Shown one piece after another: positions 8,843 to 17,535 of a stretch of DNA of 64,000 nucleotides. Origin of the DNA: VBCK01 sp035511515 (GTDB lineage Bacteria; Pseudomonadota; Gammaproteobacteria; Burkholderiales; Burkholderiaceae_F); contig DATKFG010000029.1 of the NCBI GenBank assembly GCA_035511515.1, forward strand, positions 3,348 through 67,347, read 5' to 3'. A program made the translations under genes and the position numbers. Position 1 is the stretch's first letter, and each line of letters opens with the position of its first letter. The notes below the pieces were generated by a model. The model searched no databases. It had not been told where the DNA came from and saw nothing but the letters and a program-made list of their open reading frames with translations.

Positions 8843-11023
8843 ATGCACAAGTTGCCGAGTCTGGTCGCACTGTTGTTGACTTCGGGCGCGCCGCTTTGGG
8901 CCGCGGATGAACCGGCCGCCCCGGCCGCGCCGCCGAGCGCGCCGAACCCATTCGCCGAGCTCAGCGCGCTGCCGTATCGCCTGCCGCGGTTCGATGCGAT
9001 CAAGGACTCCGATTTCGAGCCGGCCTTCGAGGCGGGCATGGCAGAGCAGCTCGCGCAGGCCGACGCGATCGCGCACAATCCGCAGCCGCCGGACTTCGAG
9101 AACACGCTGGTGGCGCTGGAGCGGTCCGGCGGCATGCTCGAGCGCGTCTCCAAGGTCTTTTTCAACCTGGACGCCTCCAACACCAATCCGCAGATCCAGG
9201 CGATCCGGCAGCGGATGGCACCCAGGCTGGCGGCGCACAAGGACCAGATCTTTCTGAATCCGGACCTTTTCGCCCGGGTCGAGGCGGTGTGGCGCAGCCG
9301 CGCCGACCTGGGCCTGGATCCGGAGTCGCTCCAACTGGTTCAGCGCTATCACACGCTGTTCGTGCGTGCCGGTGCCGGCCTGGCCGCACCCGAACAGGCC
9401 CGGCTGCGCACGCTCAATGAGCGGATCGCCGAGCTCACCACGCGTTTCGACCAGAACGTGCGCAAAGCAACCAACGACGGAGCGGTCGTGATCGACGACG
9501 CGTCGGCCCTGGAGGGCCTGTCGCCCGAGCAGATGGGGTCGGCCGAACAGGCGGCACGGGCCCGGGGACTCGAGCACAAATGGGTGGTCGCCCTGCAGAA
9601 CACGACGATTCAGCCGGTGCTGGCGCAGCTGAAGAACCGCGCGCTGCGCGAGCGCATCTACCGGGCCTCGGCCTCGCGCGCCAGTGGCGGCGAGACCGAC
9701 AACACCGGCGTCATCGCCGAGCTGGTCAAAGTGCGCGCGGAGCGCGCGCGCCTGCTCGGGTTCCCGGACCACGCCGCCTACGTGCTGGCCGACCAGGGCG
9801 CCGGCACGTCCGCCGCCGTCAACCGGATGCTGACCGAACTGGCACCGGCCGCGGTCGCCAAGGTCCGGCGCGACGCGGGCGAGTTGCAGTCCTTGATCGA
9901 CTCCCAGGCGCGCGCGGCGCACGCGCCGTCCTTCCGGCTGCAGGCCTGGGACTGGGCGTACTACGCGGAACAGTTGCGCAAGGGCCGCTTCGATTTCAGC
10001 GAATCGGACGTGAAGCCGTATTTCGAGATGAACCGGGTCCTGCAGGATGGCGTTTTCTACGCGGCCCACGAGCTGTACGGCCTGACGTTCAAGGCCCGCG
10101 ACGACCTGCCGCGCTATCACCCGGATGTGCGCATCTACGAGGTCTTCGACGCCGATGGAAGCCGGCTTGCGCTGTTGCTGACGGATCTGTACGCGCGCGA
10201 ATCCAAGCAGGGTGGTGCCTGGATGAACGAGTTCGTCGGGCAGTCGCGCCTGACGAGCACCCGGGCCGTGGTGATCATCAACTTGAACGTTGCCAGGCCC
10301 GCCGAGGGACAGCCCGCATTGATGACCTTCGAGGAGTCGACCACGATGTTCCACGAGTTCGGCCACGCGCTGCACGGGATGCTGTCCAGTGTGAAGTATC
10401 CGTTGCTGCATGGAACCGCGACGCCGCCCGATTTTGTCGAATACCCGTCCCAGTTCAACGAGATGTGGGCGCGCGAGCCGGCCGTGCTGGTGCACTACGC
10501 CCGCCACTTCCAGACCGGCGAGCCGATGCCGCAGGCCCTTCTGGACAAGGTGCTGGCGGCCCAGAAGTTCGACCAGGGCTACGCGACCACCGAATACCTG
10601 GCCGCGGCGATCCTGGACCAGTCCTGGCACCAGATCGGCCCGGAACGGGCACCGCCGGCGGCGCAGGCGATGGCGTTCGAGAAGGCGGCCCTGCAGCGCG
10701 CGCGCGTCGACCTGGAGGCGGTGCCGCCGCGCTACCACTCGTCCTATTTCACTCACATCTTCGACGTCGGCTACGACGCGAAGTATTACGCCTATATCTG
10801 GAGCGAGGTGCTGGCGCGCGACACGGAACAATGGTTCCATCGTCACGGCGGGCTGGACCGGGCCAACGGGGACTTCTTCCGCGCCAAGGTGCTGTCGCGC
10901 GGCCGCAGCGAGGAGCCTAAAGAGCTGTTCGAGGCGTTCTATGGAGGACCGGCCGAAATAAGTCCCTTGCTGCAGCACCGCGGACTGGCTCCGACACTGC
11001 ATAATGCGGGCCCGCATGGTTGA
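8843..11023 (+). CDS. Exported M3-family metallopeptidase (peptidyl-dipeptidase/oligopeptidase)
   Basis: Zinc metallopeptidase of family M3, 726 aa, related to Dcp/PrlC. The zinc motif HEFGHALH has H504, E505 and H508, with a third ligand expected at the Glu of FVEYPSQFNEMW about 25 residues on; YATTEYLAAAILDQ and SSYFTHIF segments continue the family pattern. An N-terminal signal peptide (MHKLPSLVALLLTSGAPLWA, cleavage near AxA) places it in the periplasm, unlike cytoplasmic E. coli Dcp. AAGGAG precedes the ATG. Expected role: trimming oligopeptides, plausibly feeding the divergently encoded POT transporter; that link is inference. Confidence 0.93.
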   Translation: MHKLPSLVALLLTSGAPLWAADEPAAPAAPPSAPNPFAELSALPYRLPRFDAIKDSDFEPAFEAGMAEQLAQADAIAHNPQPPDFENTLVALERSGGMLERVSKVFFNLDASNTNPQIQAIRQRMAPRLAAHKDQIFLNPDLFARVEAVWRSRADLGLDPESLQLVQRYHTLFVRAGAGLAAPEQARLRTLNERIAELTTRFDQNVRKATNDGAVVIDDASALEGLSPEQMGSAEQAARARGLEHKWVVALQNTTIQPVLAQLKNRALRERIYRASASRASGGETDNTGVIAELVKVRAERARLLGFPDHAAYVLADQGAGTSAAVNRMLTELAPAAVAKVRRDAGELQSLIDSQARAAHAPSFRLQAWDWAYYAEQLRKGRFDFSESDVKPYFEMNRVLQDGVFYAAHELYGLTFKARDDLPRYHPDVRIYEVFDADGSRLALLLTDLYARESKQGGAWMNEFVGQSRLTSTRAVVIINLNVARPAEGQPALMTFEESTTMFHEFGHALHGMLSSVKYPLLHGTATPPDFVEYPSQFNEMWAREPAVLVHYARHFQTGEPMPQALLDKVLAAQKFDQGYATTEYLAAAILDQSWHQIGPERAPPAAQAMAFEKAALQRARVDLEAVPPRYHSSYFTHIFDVGYDAKYYAYIWSEVLARDTEQWFHRHGGLDRANGDFFRAKVLSRGRSEEPKELFEAFYGGPAEISPLLQHRGLAPTLHNAGPHG

Positions 11024-11044
11024 TCAGGATGGGTGCCCGCGAAA

Positions 11045-12211
11045 ATGCCGAACGACCTTTCAGATGCGCAGCTTGCGCAGGCCCGCTGCGCCTTGTCGCT
11101 CGCGCAGGTCAAGGAGGCGGTGGCGCGCTTCGGCGACGGCCGGCCGGCGCTGGTGCTGGACGTTGCGCGCGTGCGCGAAAACGCGCGGCGCTTCGCCCGC
11201 GCAATGCCCCCGGTGCGCCCGCACTACGCGGTCAAAGCCAATCCGGATCGGCACGTGCTGCTCGCCTTGGCGCAGGAAGGCGCCGGGTTCGAGATCGCCT
11301 CGCCGGCGGAGCTCGACCTGGTGCGGTCGATCGGCGTGCCGGCCGCCGACGTTTTCTACAGCAACCCGGTGCGGTCCGCCGAGGCGATCCAGTACGCGGC
11401 ACGCCGTGGCGTCCAGTGGTACGCGTTCGATTGCGCGCAGGAGCTCGGCAAGTTCGCCAGGCTCAAGCAGGACGCCCGGTTGTACCTTCGGATCGAGACC
11501 AGCAACGAGGGCTCCGACTGGCCGTTGAGCGGTAAGTTCGGCGCAGCCGCCTCCGACATCGATCCGATCATCGAGGAAGCCACGCGCCTGGGACTGGATA
11601 TCGCCGGAGTGACCTTTCACGTCGGCAGCCAATGCCGCAACCCGCAGAACTGGCGCAGCGCGATCCGTTCCGCCCGCGCGGTGTTCGACCGCCTGGCCGC
11701 TGCCGGTCAGCGACCGCGCCTGCTGGACCTGGGCGGCGGCTTTCCGGTCCAGTTGACCGAGCCGACGCCGGCCATCGAGCCGATCGGAGCGCTGATCCTG
11801 GAGGAACTGGCGCAGTTCGACCCGGACGTTCGCCTGATCGCCGAACCCGGGCGGTTCATGGTGGCCGACGCCGGATGCTTCGTCGCGCACGTGATCGGAA
11901 CGGCCACGCGCAACGGGCAACGGTGGATGCACTGGGACGCCGGCGTATTCGGCGGCCTGTTCGAGACCAGCGATGGCCTGCGCTACAACCTGCACGCGGA
12001 TCGCACCGGAGCGGCGCTTGCGTGGAATATCGCCGGCCCGACCTGCGATTCGGTCGACGTGTGCATGCGCGGCCAGATGCTGCCGGCCGACATCGTCGAG
12101 GGCGATTCGATCTACGTGCTGAACGCCGGCGCCTATTCAACCGCTTACGCCAGCCAGTTCAACGGATTCCCGCCGCCGCAGGTGATCGTGTTCGACAGCG
12201 GCGAAGACTGA
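11045..12211 (+). CDS. Group IV PLP-dependent decarboxylase (ornithine decarboxylase-like)
   Basis: Alanine-racemase-fold amino acid decarboxylase, 388 aa, of the short ODC type. K64 in HYAVKANPD is the expected Schiff-base lysine. HVGSQ, the phosphate-binding LLDLGGGFP, EPGRFMV, and a C-terminal CDSVDV (catalytic Cys supplied across the dimer) with AGAYS follow. CDSVD favours ornithine over diaminopimelate as substrate, so putrescine synthesis is the likely role. Start at ATG 11045; an in-frame GTG at 11033 would add four residues. It begins 21 bp after the M3 peptidase stop, so it may be cotranscribed. Confidence 0.88.
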   Translation: MPNDLSDAQLAQARCALSLAQVKEAVARFGDGRPALVLDVARVRENARRFARAMPPVRPHYAVKANPDRHVLLALAQEGAGFEIASPAELDLVRSIGVPAADVFYSNPVRSAEAIQYAARRGVQWYAFDCAQELGKFARLKQDARLYLRIETSNEGSDWPLSGKFGAAASDIDPIIEEATRLGLDIAGVTFHVGSQCRNPQNWRSAIRSARAVFDRLAAAGQRPRLLDLGGGFPVQLTEPTPAIEPIGALILEELAQFDPDVRLIAEPGRFMVADAGCFVAHVIGTATRNGQRWMHWDAGVFGGLFETSDGLRYNLHADRTGAALAWNIAGPTCDSVDVCMRGQMLPADIVEGDSIYVLNAGAYSTAYASQFNGFPPPQVIVFDSGED

Positions 12212-12365
12212 CGCGCCGTTTGGCGTATCTCCTCGTCGCCATCGATCCTTTTCAATTTGTATCAGCACTCCCTCGAAGGGATTAGCCGAGGAGCGGGAAA
12301 ATCTTGATTGTTCGCACCCGTCGGTTGGACGATAGTTTTTTGTGGACCAACGGAGGACGTGCGCC

Positions 12366-13934
12366 ATGAACAGCAAAATCCTGATCACCAGTACATCGAT
12401 CGCGCTGGCGGCCGCCACGATCCTGGCCGCCTGCGGCGGCGGCTCCTCGGGCGGGATGTCCAGTTCGTCGAGCATGTCGTCGAGCATGGCCAGCGCCAGC
12501 GGCACCATCACCGGCTTCGGCAGCGTGTTCGTGAACGGGCAGGAGTTCGCCACCGACATGCACACGCAGGTGCTCGACGGCGACAACGATGACGCGGCCT
12601 CGTCGACCTCGAGCCTGGCGGTGGGCATGACGGTCGATGTCGACGCCTCCGGCGGCTCCGCGACGATGCTGCGTTTCACCAGCGCGGTCCGGGGTGAAGT
12701 CGACGCGGTCGATCAGATGCAGGGCACGCTGACGGTGCTCGGGCAGACGGTGCAGACCACGGGCGGCACCTCGTTCGCCGGCAACGTGGGCAACACCCCG
12801 TCCGGGTCCTCCGTCGCTCAGTTCAGCGACATCCACGTCGGCGAGTACGTGGTCGTGTTCGGTTACCTGGAGTGCACCGGTGCGAGCTGCAGTTCCGGGG
12901 CGACCAGCCTCGTCGCCACGCTGGTCAATGAACCGGCCTCGATGGGCAAGTACCGGGTGCAGGGCTACGTGAACAACTACAGCTCCAGCACCAACAGCTT
13001 CACGATCAACGGGCTGACGGTCGACATCGCCACGACCGGCGCTTCGCCCACCATGTGCAACACGATGAACTGCTCCTTCTCCAACGGCGATTTCGTGTCG
13101 GTGCGCTCGACCACGGCCCCGAACGGGTCGTTCACGGCCGGCACGCTGACCTTGACGGCCAGCGATGTGAAGCTGCGTAACGTGGCTCCCACGTTTGCGG
13201 TCGGCAGCACCGTGACGATCGAGGGCCCGGTAAGCCAGCTGAACGGCACCACCTTCGTCGTGCGCGGAATCACGGTCGATGCCTCGGGCATCTCTTCCAG
13301 CGTGATGGCCGCTCTGGCGAGCAACCAGATCGTCGAGGTCACGGGCACGGTGACCGCCGGCAGCATGACCTCCGGCGCCACCCTGAAGGCCACGTCCATC
13401 GAGGTGGAACGCCATGCGACGTTCGCGCTGATGGGCGCGGTCGACCCGGGATCGGTCTCGATGAGCGGGTTCTCGGTCCTGGGCCAGATGTTCAGCGTGA
13501 CCACCCAGACGCGCTTTGCCGACCGGGCGATGGACGTGCGGCCGTTCAACTCGACCAACTTCGCCAGCGTGCTGATGGCGGGCGACCAGGTGATCGTCAG
13601 CGGCTACCCCTCCGGCAGCGGCAACGTGGCCACGCGCGTCGACAGGATCCCGACGCCGAGCTCTGCGGCCGCCGCGGTGGAGGGCGTGGTCAGCAGCGAC
13701 AACGCTCCGACCGACACCATGATGACGGTGGCGGGCATCACGGTGACGATCAATTCAAGCACGAAGCTGTTCTATTCAGGCGCTGGGATGACCCCGACCC
13801 CGGCCGGATTCTTCGGGGCGATTACTCCGAACGCGACGGTGGCCGCGGCGTTCGGAACGCCGGGCTCGGCACCGGGCACCCTCACGGCAGCCGATGCGGC
13901 CGCGCTGAGCCCGGTTTCCCGCTGGGAGGACTAG
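12366..13934 (+). CDS. DUF5666-type repeat lipoprotein
   Basis: Predicted lipoprotein of 522 aa. The signal MNSKILITSTSIALAAATI runs into a lipobox ILAAC with lipidated Cys23, then a Gly/Ser/Met-rich linker. The rest is a series of beta-rich modules with recurrent patterns such as GTITGFGSVFVNGQEF, GEVDAVDQ, VQGYVNNY, IEGPVSQLNG and VEGVVSSDN, the OB-like repeat pattern of DUF5666 proteins that are common in Betaproteobacteria. Function of the family is unknown; surface or periplasmic location is inferred from the lipobox. GGAGG at about 12350 precedes the ATG at 12366. It stands alone, convergent with an SDR gene. Confidence 0.85.
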   Translation: MNSKILITSTSIALAAATILAACGGGSSGGMSSSSSMSSSMASASGTITGFGSVFVNGQEFATDMHTQVLDGDNDDAASSTSSLAVGMTVDVDASGGSATMLRFTSAVRGEVDAVDQMQGTLTVLGQTVQTTGGTSFAGNVGNTPSGSSVAQFSDIHVGEYVVVFGYLECTGASCSSGATSLVATLVNEPASMGKYRVQGYVNNYSSSTNSFTINGLTVDIATTGASPTMCNTMNCSFSNGDFVSVRSTTAPNGSFTAGTLTLTASDVKLRNVAPTFAVGSTVTIEGPVSQLNGTTFVVRGITVDASGISSSVMAALASNQIVEVTGTVTAGSMTSGATLKATSIEVERHATFALMGAVDPGSVSMSGFSVLGQMFSVTTQTRFADRAMDVRPFNSTNFASVLMAGDQVIVSGYPSGSGNVATRVDRIPTPSSAAAAVEGVVSSDNAPTDTMMTVAGITVTINSSTKLFYSGAGMTPTPAGFFGAITPNATVAAAFGTPGSAPGTLTAADAAALSPVSRWED

Positions 13935-13943
13935 CTCCGGCTG

Positions 13944-13969
13944 CCCTCTCCCACGCCAGTGGGAGAGGG
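13944..13969. terminator. Hairpin between convergent genes (bidirectional terminator candidate)
   Basis: Perfect 10-bp stem CCCTCTCCCA / TGGGAGAGGG around the hexaloop CGCCAG, between the DUF5666 and SDR stop codons. The following GCTGGGGGTGAGGG (13971-13984) resembles the outer arm of the 127-bp palindromic elements, so this looks like a short relative of that family. It lacks a T-run, so termination is inferred from position. Confidence 0.5.
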
Positions 13970-14003
13970 GCTGGGGGTGAGGGCCCGGGAAAAGGCCGGC
14001 CGG

Positions 14004-14777
14004 CTACCGATATCCCCCGTCCGGCATCAATATCTGCCCGACCAGGTAAGGAATCGTCAGCAGATGGGCCACGCACTGGCCCATTTCTTCCGGCGTGCCC
14101 CACCGGCCCATCCATATCTTCGCGCTCTCGCTGGCGCGCACGTCGTCCGGCAGCGTGTCGTTCATCGCGGTCTGGATCCAGCCCGGCGCCAGCGCGTTCA
14201 CGCAGATCCGCGACAACGCGAGCTTTTGGGCGGCGTTGCGCATCAGCAGGTTGGCGCCGGCCTTGGACGCGTCGTAGTGCGCAGACACCGGGTCGTAGGC
14301 ATTGACCCCGTTGGATGACGTCACCAGCACCACCTTGCCCCTCCACTCGTCGACCACAGGGTTCCGGCTCATCATCAGGCCCGCATACTTCAACACCAGG
14401 AAAGTCCCGGTCAGATTCGCGTTCAGCACCGTGTCCCACTCTTTCTGGGTCTGTTCGAAGAACTCGGTGTTGGGCGAAATGCCCGCGCTGTGAACCACAT
14501 AGCGGATGTTGCCGGCGCCGCGGATGGCTTCGGAGAAAAAATCGGCGACCGATTCCTCCTTTCCGATTTCGCAGGAAATCGCGTGCACCCAGCTGGCAGG
14601 CGCGGCCGCGCGCAACCGATCCAGCGCCGAACGGGTCTTGTCCGCATTGCGGCTGGCCGAGATCACGACCGAGCCGCCGGCGCGCACGATCGTTTCGGCA
14701 ATGGCCAGGCCGATACCGCTGGCACCGCCGGTGACGACGCTGGTCGTTCCGGAAAAGTCGAACTGGACTTTCACCAT
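14004..14777 (-). CDS. SDR-family oxidoreductase
   Basis: Classical short-chain dehydrogenase/reductase, 257 aa. The NAD(P)-binding TGGASGIG is near residues 16-23, HSAGISPNT is the NAG-equivalent, and the catalytic set is serine in VLVTSSNG and tyrosine/lysine in HYDASKAG. Substrate unknown. The C-terminus ends QILMPDGGYR as in FabG-like SDRs. It is a separate gene from the polyene-cluster ketoreductase at 30.7 kb and only moderately similar. The start sits 29 bp after the end of the upstream TPR gene on the same strand, so the two may form an operon. Confidence 0.88.
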   Translation of the reverse strand: MVKVQFDFSGTTSVVTGGASGIGLAIAETIVRAGGSVVISASRNADKTRSALDRLRAAAPASWVHAISCEIGKEESVADFFSEAIRGAGNIRYVVHSAGISPNTEFFEQTQKEWDTVLNANLTGTFLVLKYAGLMMSRNPVVDEWRGKVVLVTSSNGVNAYDPVSAHYDASKAGANLLMRNAAQKLALSRICVNALAPGWIQTAMNDTLPDDVRASESAKIWMGRWGTPEEMGQCVAHLLTIPYLVGQILMPDGGYR

Positions 14778-14806
14778 TGCATCTTCCTCGCGTGGGTGAC
14801 GGGACC

Positions 14807-15565
14807 TTAACCGGCGCGGCGGCCCGCCGCGAGTGCCGCATCGACGCTGCGGAACAGGTCCTGATGAAACGAGCGCGTGTGCCGGTCCCAGTACTGCTCG
14901 GTCCTGGCCAGCTCGTCGCGCATCCGCTGCGCGGTGTCCAGGTCGCCGGCCTGGGCCGCCCAGATCGCGTACTTGGCCCGCACCTCGACGGAGTCAAAGC
15001 GCGCCAGCGCTGCCTCGAACTCATCGCGCGCCTCCTGGGGGCGGCCCGCGGCGGCCAGCACCTGCGCCCGGAGCACGCTGACCTGCTCCGGGCGGAATTC
15101 CGGATTGCGCTGGCCCAACGCGATCAGCAGCTCCAGAGCCGCCATCGGCTTGCCGTTTTCGAGGCGTGCCCGCGCGGCGCTCAGGCGGATCTCCGGATCG
15201 TTCGCGAAAGGACCGTGCAGGCAGGCTTCGAAGTGCTCGGCCGCCTCCGACGCGTCGCCAGCGGCCAGCAGCGCGTTGGCCAGTCTCATCCGGTTCTGCA
15301 CCGTCGCCGACAGCTCGAAGGCGCGGCGGGCCTGCCGCAGCTCGCGGCCGGGGTCCAGGCTGTGGGCGAACGAGCGAGCCGCCGTGCCGACGCCCCGCTG
15401 CAGGCGTGTTCCCGGCAGGTACTCGACGATGAAGTAGACCAGGCTTCCGAGCAGCGGAAACGAGAACAGGATGAAGACCCAGAAAATCGGCCGCCCGGTG
15501 CGCACCGCATGCACCGCGAAGATCAGCGCGATCAGTATGTGCAGGCCGAGACCGACCAACGACAT
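14807..15565 (-). CDS. Membrane-anchored TPR protein with phospholipase-D-N-like hydrophobic region
   Basis: 252 aa. The N-terminus has two hydrophobic spans (LVGLGLHILIALIFAVHAV and PIFWVFILFSFPLLGSLVYF) resembling the short PLDc_N membrane module. About 180 residues of alpha-helical repeats follow, with TPR-like spacing (NALLAAGDASEAAEHFEACL, QVLAAAGRPQEARDEFEAAL, AIWAAQAGDLDTAQRMRDEL). It is probably an inner-membrane scaffold with its repeats on one face; no enzymatic motif is visible. It is divergent from the TPR gene at 15695 (129 bp), a shared regulatory gap. Confidence 0.8.
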   Translation of the reverse strand: MSLVGLGLHILIALIFAVHAVRTGRPIFWVFILFSFPLLGSLVYFIVEYLPGTRLQRGVGTAARSFAHSLDPGRELRQARRAFELSATVQNRMRLANALLAAGDASEAAEHFEACLHGPFANDPEIRLSAARARLENGKPMAALELLIALGQRNPEFRPEQVSVLRAQVLAAAGRPQEARDEFEAALARFDSVEVRAKYAIWAAQAGDLDTAQRMRDELARTEQYWDRHTRSFHQDLFRSVDAALAAGRRAG

Positions 15566-15694
15566 CCGGTTCGACTCCCATGGTTGCGGATCGGCGCAAT
15601 GATAGGCGCGTGCGCGGCGCCGGCCCTGCCACGCTGGCGCGCCGCGAAGCTGCTAGATTGCGCCCGGCTTGCAATCCTGGAGGACCTGAACCCG

Positions 15695-17080
15695 ATGCGA
15701 CCCGCTGGGCCGCGCAGTGCGAGACGACGGGCCGCGTGCGGCCGCTGGCTGTTCGTGCTGGCGACCGGCACGTTCGCAGCTGCCAGCACCGCACAGTGGC
15801 AATCGGCGCTGCAGGCCTGCGTGGGAGCCGCGCTGGCGCCGCAGCAGAGAATCAGCGCTTGCACGGACGCGCTGAAGTCGGAACGGCTTTCGGCGCGTGA
15901 GCGGGCGGCCGCGCTGGACAATCGCGGCGTGGCCTGGAAGGAAACCGGCGAGCTTGCACGGGCAATCACCGATTACGACAGCGCGATTGCGACCGATCCG
16001 CGCTTTGCCGACGCCTACAGCAACCGGGGAGCCGCGTTGGGCTCCGAGGGAGACCTGGACGCCGCGATGCGCGATTTCGATCGGGCCATCGAGCTGGACC
16101 CGATGCTGGCGCTGGCTTACGAGAATCGCGGCATCGCCCTGATATCGCACGGCGATCTGGACGCTGCGATCAAGGACCTGGACGAAGCGATCCGGCTCGG
16201 TCGTCGCAACGAGCGCAACTACGTCCAGAGGGCTGCGGCCTGGCAGGCCAAGGGCGACCTGAGCAAGGCGATCGCCGACCTGACCGAGGCGATCCGGCTC
16301 AATCCGGGCCGCGAGGAACTGTTCGTGTCGCGCGGCCTGCTGTGGGATCGCCAGCAGGACACCACGCACTCGATCGCCGATTACGACGAGGCGATTCGCC
16401 TCAATCCGCTCTCGGCCGTGGCCTACAACAACCGGTGCAACACCTGGCTGACCAAGCAAGCCTACGCGCAGGCGGCCGCCGATTGCGATGAGGCCCTGAA
16501 GCTCGATCCGCAGCTGGCGACGGCCCACTTTAACCGCGGCGTGCTGTGGGTGGTGGCGACCAGCTATGACAGGGCGAGGGACGAATTCGACCAGGCGATC
16601 CGGCTCGATCCTCGGTTCGCACCGGCTTACAAGAGCCGTGGCGCGCTCAGTTACGCCCGCGGACAGTTCGAGGCGGCGCAGGCCGATCTGTCGCAGGCCA
16701 ATCGCCTGTTGCCCTCGAACCCGTACGTGACGATCTGGCTGTACCTGGCGCAGGCGCGCGCCGGCCACCCGCAAGAGGCGGTGCAGGACCTTGCGCAGAA
16801 CGCGCCCGACGCCAGCGATTCGGTGTGGCCCGGGCCGGTGATCGGGCTGTACCTGGGGCATGGCGATCCGGGCTCGGTGTACAAGGCCGCGCAGCAGGGC
16901 GATGCGCGCACGCAGGGCGGGCGCCAGTGCGAGGTCGCCTTCTACGTCGGCGAGTGGCACCTGCTGCACGGCGACCGCGCGCAGGCGACGCGCCTGTTCG
17001 AGGACGCGGGCCGCAACTGCCCGACGAGTTTCAGCGAGTCGGGCGCAGCTCGCAGCGAGCTCGAGCGGATTTCGCGGTGA
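15695..17080 (+). CDS. Periplasmic TPR-repeat protein
   Basis: 461 aa made almost entirely of tetratricopeptide repeats after a signal-like N-terminus (MRPAGPRSARRR, then GRWLFVLATGTFAAASTAQ). At least eight repeats are readable, several nearly canonical: NRGVAWKETGELARAITDYD, NRGAALGSEGDLDAAMRDFD, NRGIALISHGDLDAAIKDLD, NRGVLWVVATSYDRARDEFD. TPR arrays bind peptide partners; no catalytic domain is present. The last 100 residues are less regular (YLGHGDPGSVYKAA, then Cys-containing segments). GGAGG at about 15679 precedes ATG 15695; much longer upstream in-frame codons run antisense to the neighbouring TPR gene and are rejected. Confidence 0.88.
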   Translation: MRPAGPRSARRRAACGRWLFVLATGTFAAASTAQWQSALQACVGAALAPQQRISACTDALKSERLSARERAAALDNRGVAWKETGELARAITDYDSAIATDPRFADAYSNRGAALGSEGDLDAAMRDFDRAIELDPMLALAYENRGIALISHGDLDAAIKDLDEAIRLGRRNERNYVQRAAAWQAKGDLSKAIADLTEAIRLNPGREELFVSRGLLWDRQQDTTHSIADYDEAIRLNPLSAVAYNNRCNTWLTKQAYAQAAADCDEALKLDPQLATAHFNRGVLWVVATSYDRARDEFDQAIRLDPRFAPAYKSRGALSYARGQFEAAQADLSQANRLLPSNPYVTIWLYLAQARAGHPQEAVQDLAQNAPDASDSVWPGPVIGLYLGHGDPGSVYKAAQQGDARTQGGRQCEVAFYVGEWHLLHGDRAQATRLFEDAGRNCPTSFSESGAARSELERISR

Positions 17081-17149
17081 CGGTGCGGCCGAAATAACCC
17101 TTGCGTGGACTGCTGATTGCCGTCATCGAACCGGGCCGCGGGCGTGTTA

Positions 17150-17164
17150 TGCTGCGATGCAGCA
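17150..17164. promoter_or_regulatory. PhaR-like operator overlapping a -10 element
   Basis: TGCTGC-GAT-GCAGCA, a perfect 6-bp inverted repeat with 3-nt spacing. It matches the CTGC-N3/4-GCAG motif described for the polyhydroxyalkanoate regulator PhaR. It overlaps a TATGCT -10-like hexamer at 17148-17153 and lies 22 bp before the 17186 start codon. The regulator assignment is inferred from motif similarity only. Confidence 0.4.
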
Positions 17165-17185
17165 AAGTGTTTTGGAGCACGGCAG

Positions 17186-17515
17186 ATGACCGACCAGACG
17201 ACCCATCCAGCCACCCGGCCAGCGAGCAGCGGCAGCGCAGCTGCGGCCACGCTTCCATACCCGCTCGCGGCCCGGATCGCCAACGTCGCCCTGACGGCGC
17301 AGGTCCAGATGGCCTATGCGCTGGCCATCGCGGCCAGTGAAAACGCCGAGCGCGCCGCCACCTGCATCGAGCGGACCTGGCCCGATACGCCGGTGCGTTC
17401 GCTGGTGGTGCAGGCTTATCGCATCCAGGCGCGCCGCCGGCAGGACGCGGCGCGCGACGTGCTGGCGCGTGCCCGCCAGCGCTGCGGGCTGGCATACGCG
17501 CGCTTGGTTCCGTAA
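17186..17515 (+). CDS. Small helical protein, possible phasin-like
   Basis: 109 aa, not matched to a family with confidence. After a Thr/Ala-rich N-terminus, residues 25-105 look continuously helical and amphipathic (AARIANVALTAQVQMAYALA, ASENAERAATCIERTW, AYRIQARRRQDAARDVLARA). No signal peptide or membrane span. Size, helicity and the PhaR-like operator just upstream suggest a polyhydroxyalkanoate-granule-associated (phasin-like) role, but the sequence lacks a clear phasin signature. TTGGAG precedes the ATG at 17186; an upstream in-frame start at 17117 would take in the promoter region and operator. The pterin-synthase-like gene starts 20 bp downstream. Confidence 0.6.
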   Translation: MTDQTTHPATRPASSGSAAAATLPYPLAARIANVALTAQVQMAYALAIAASENAERAATCIERTWPDTPVRSLVVQAYRIQARRRQDAARDVLARARQRCGLAYARLVP

Positions 17516-17535
17516 CAACGCCATAATCCGGCTCG

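Noticed and set aside
7173..8879. Plus-strand open frame of 568 codons across the POT gene
   Set aside because: Antisense to the peptide transporter, which has full PTR2 motifs; the product is a His/Gln/Arg-rich shadow.
8453..11017. Minus-strand open frame of 854 codons
   Set aside because: Antisense to the M3 peptidase gene, which has a clear signal peptide, zinc motif and ribosome binding site.
14777..15694. Extended N-terminus for the TPR gene at 15695
   Set aside because: The upstream frame is antisense to the minus-strand TPR gene. GGAGG before ATG 15695 and a signal-like N-terminus support the shorter form.
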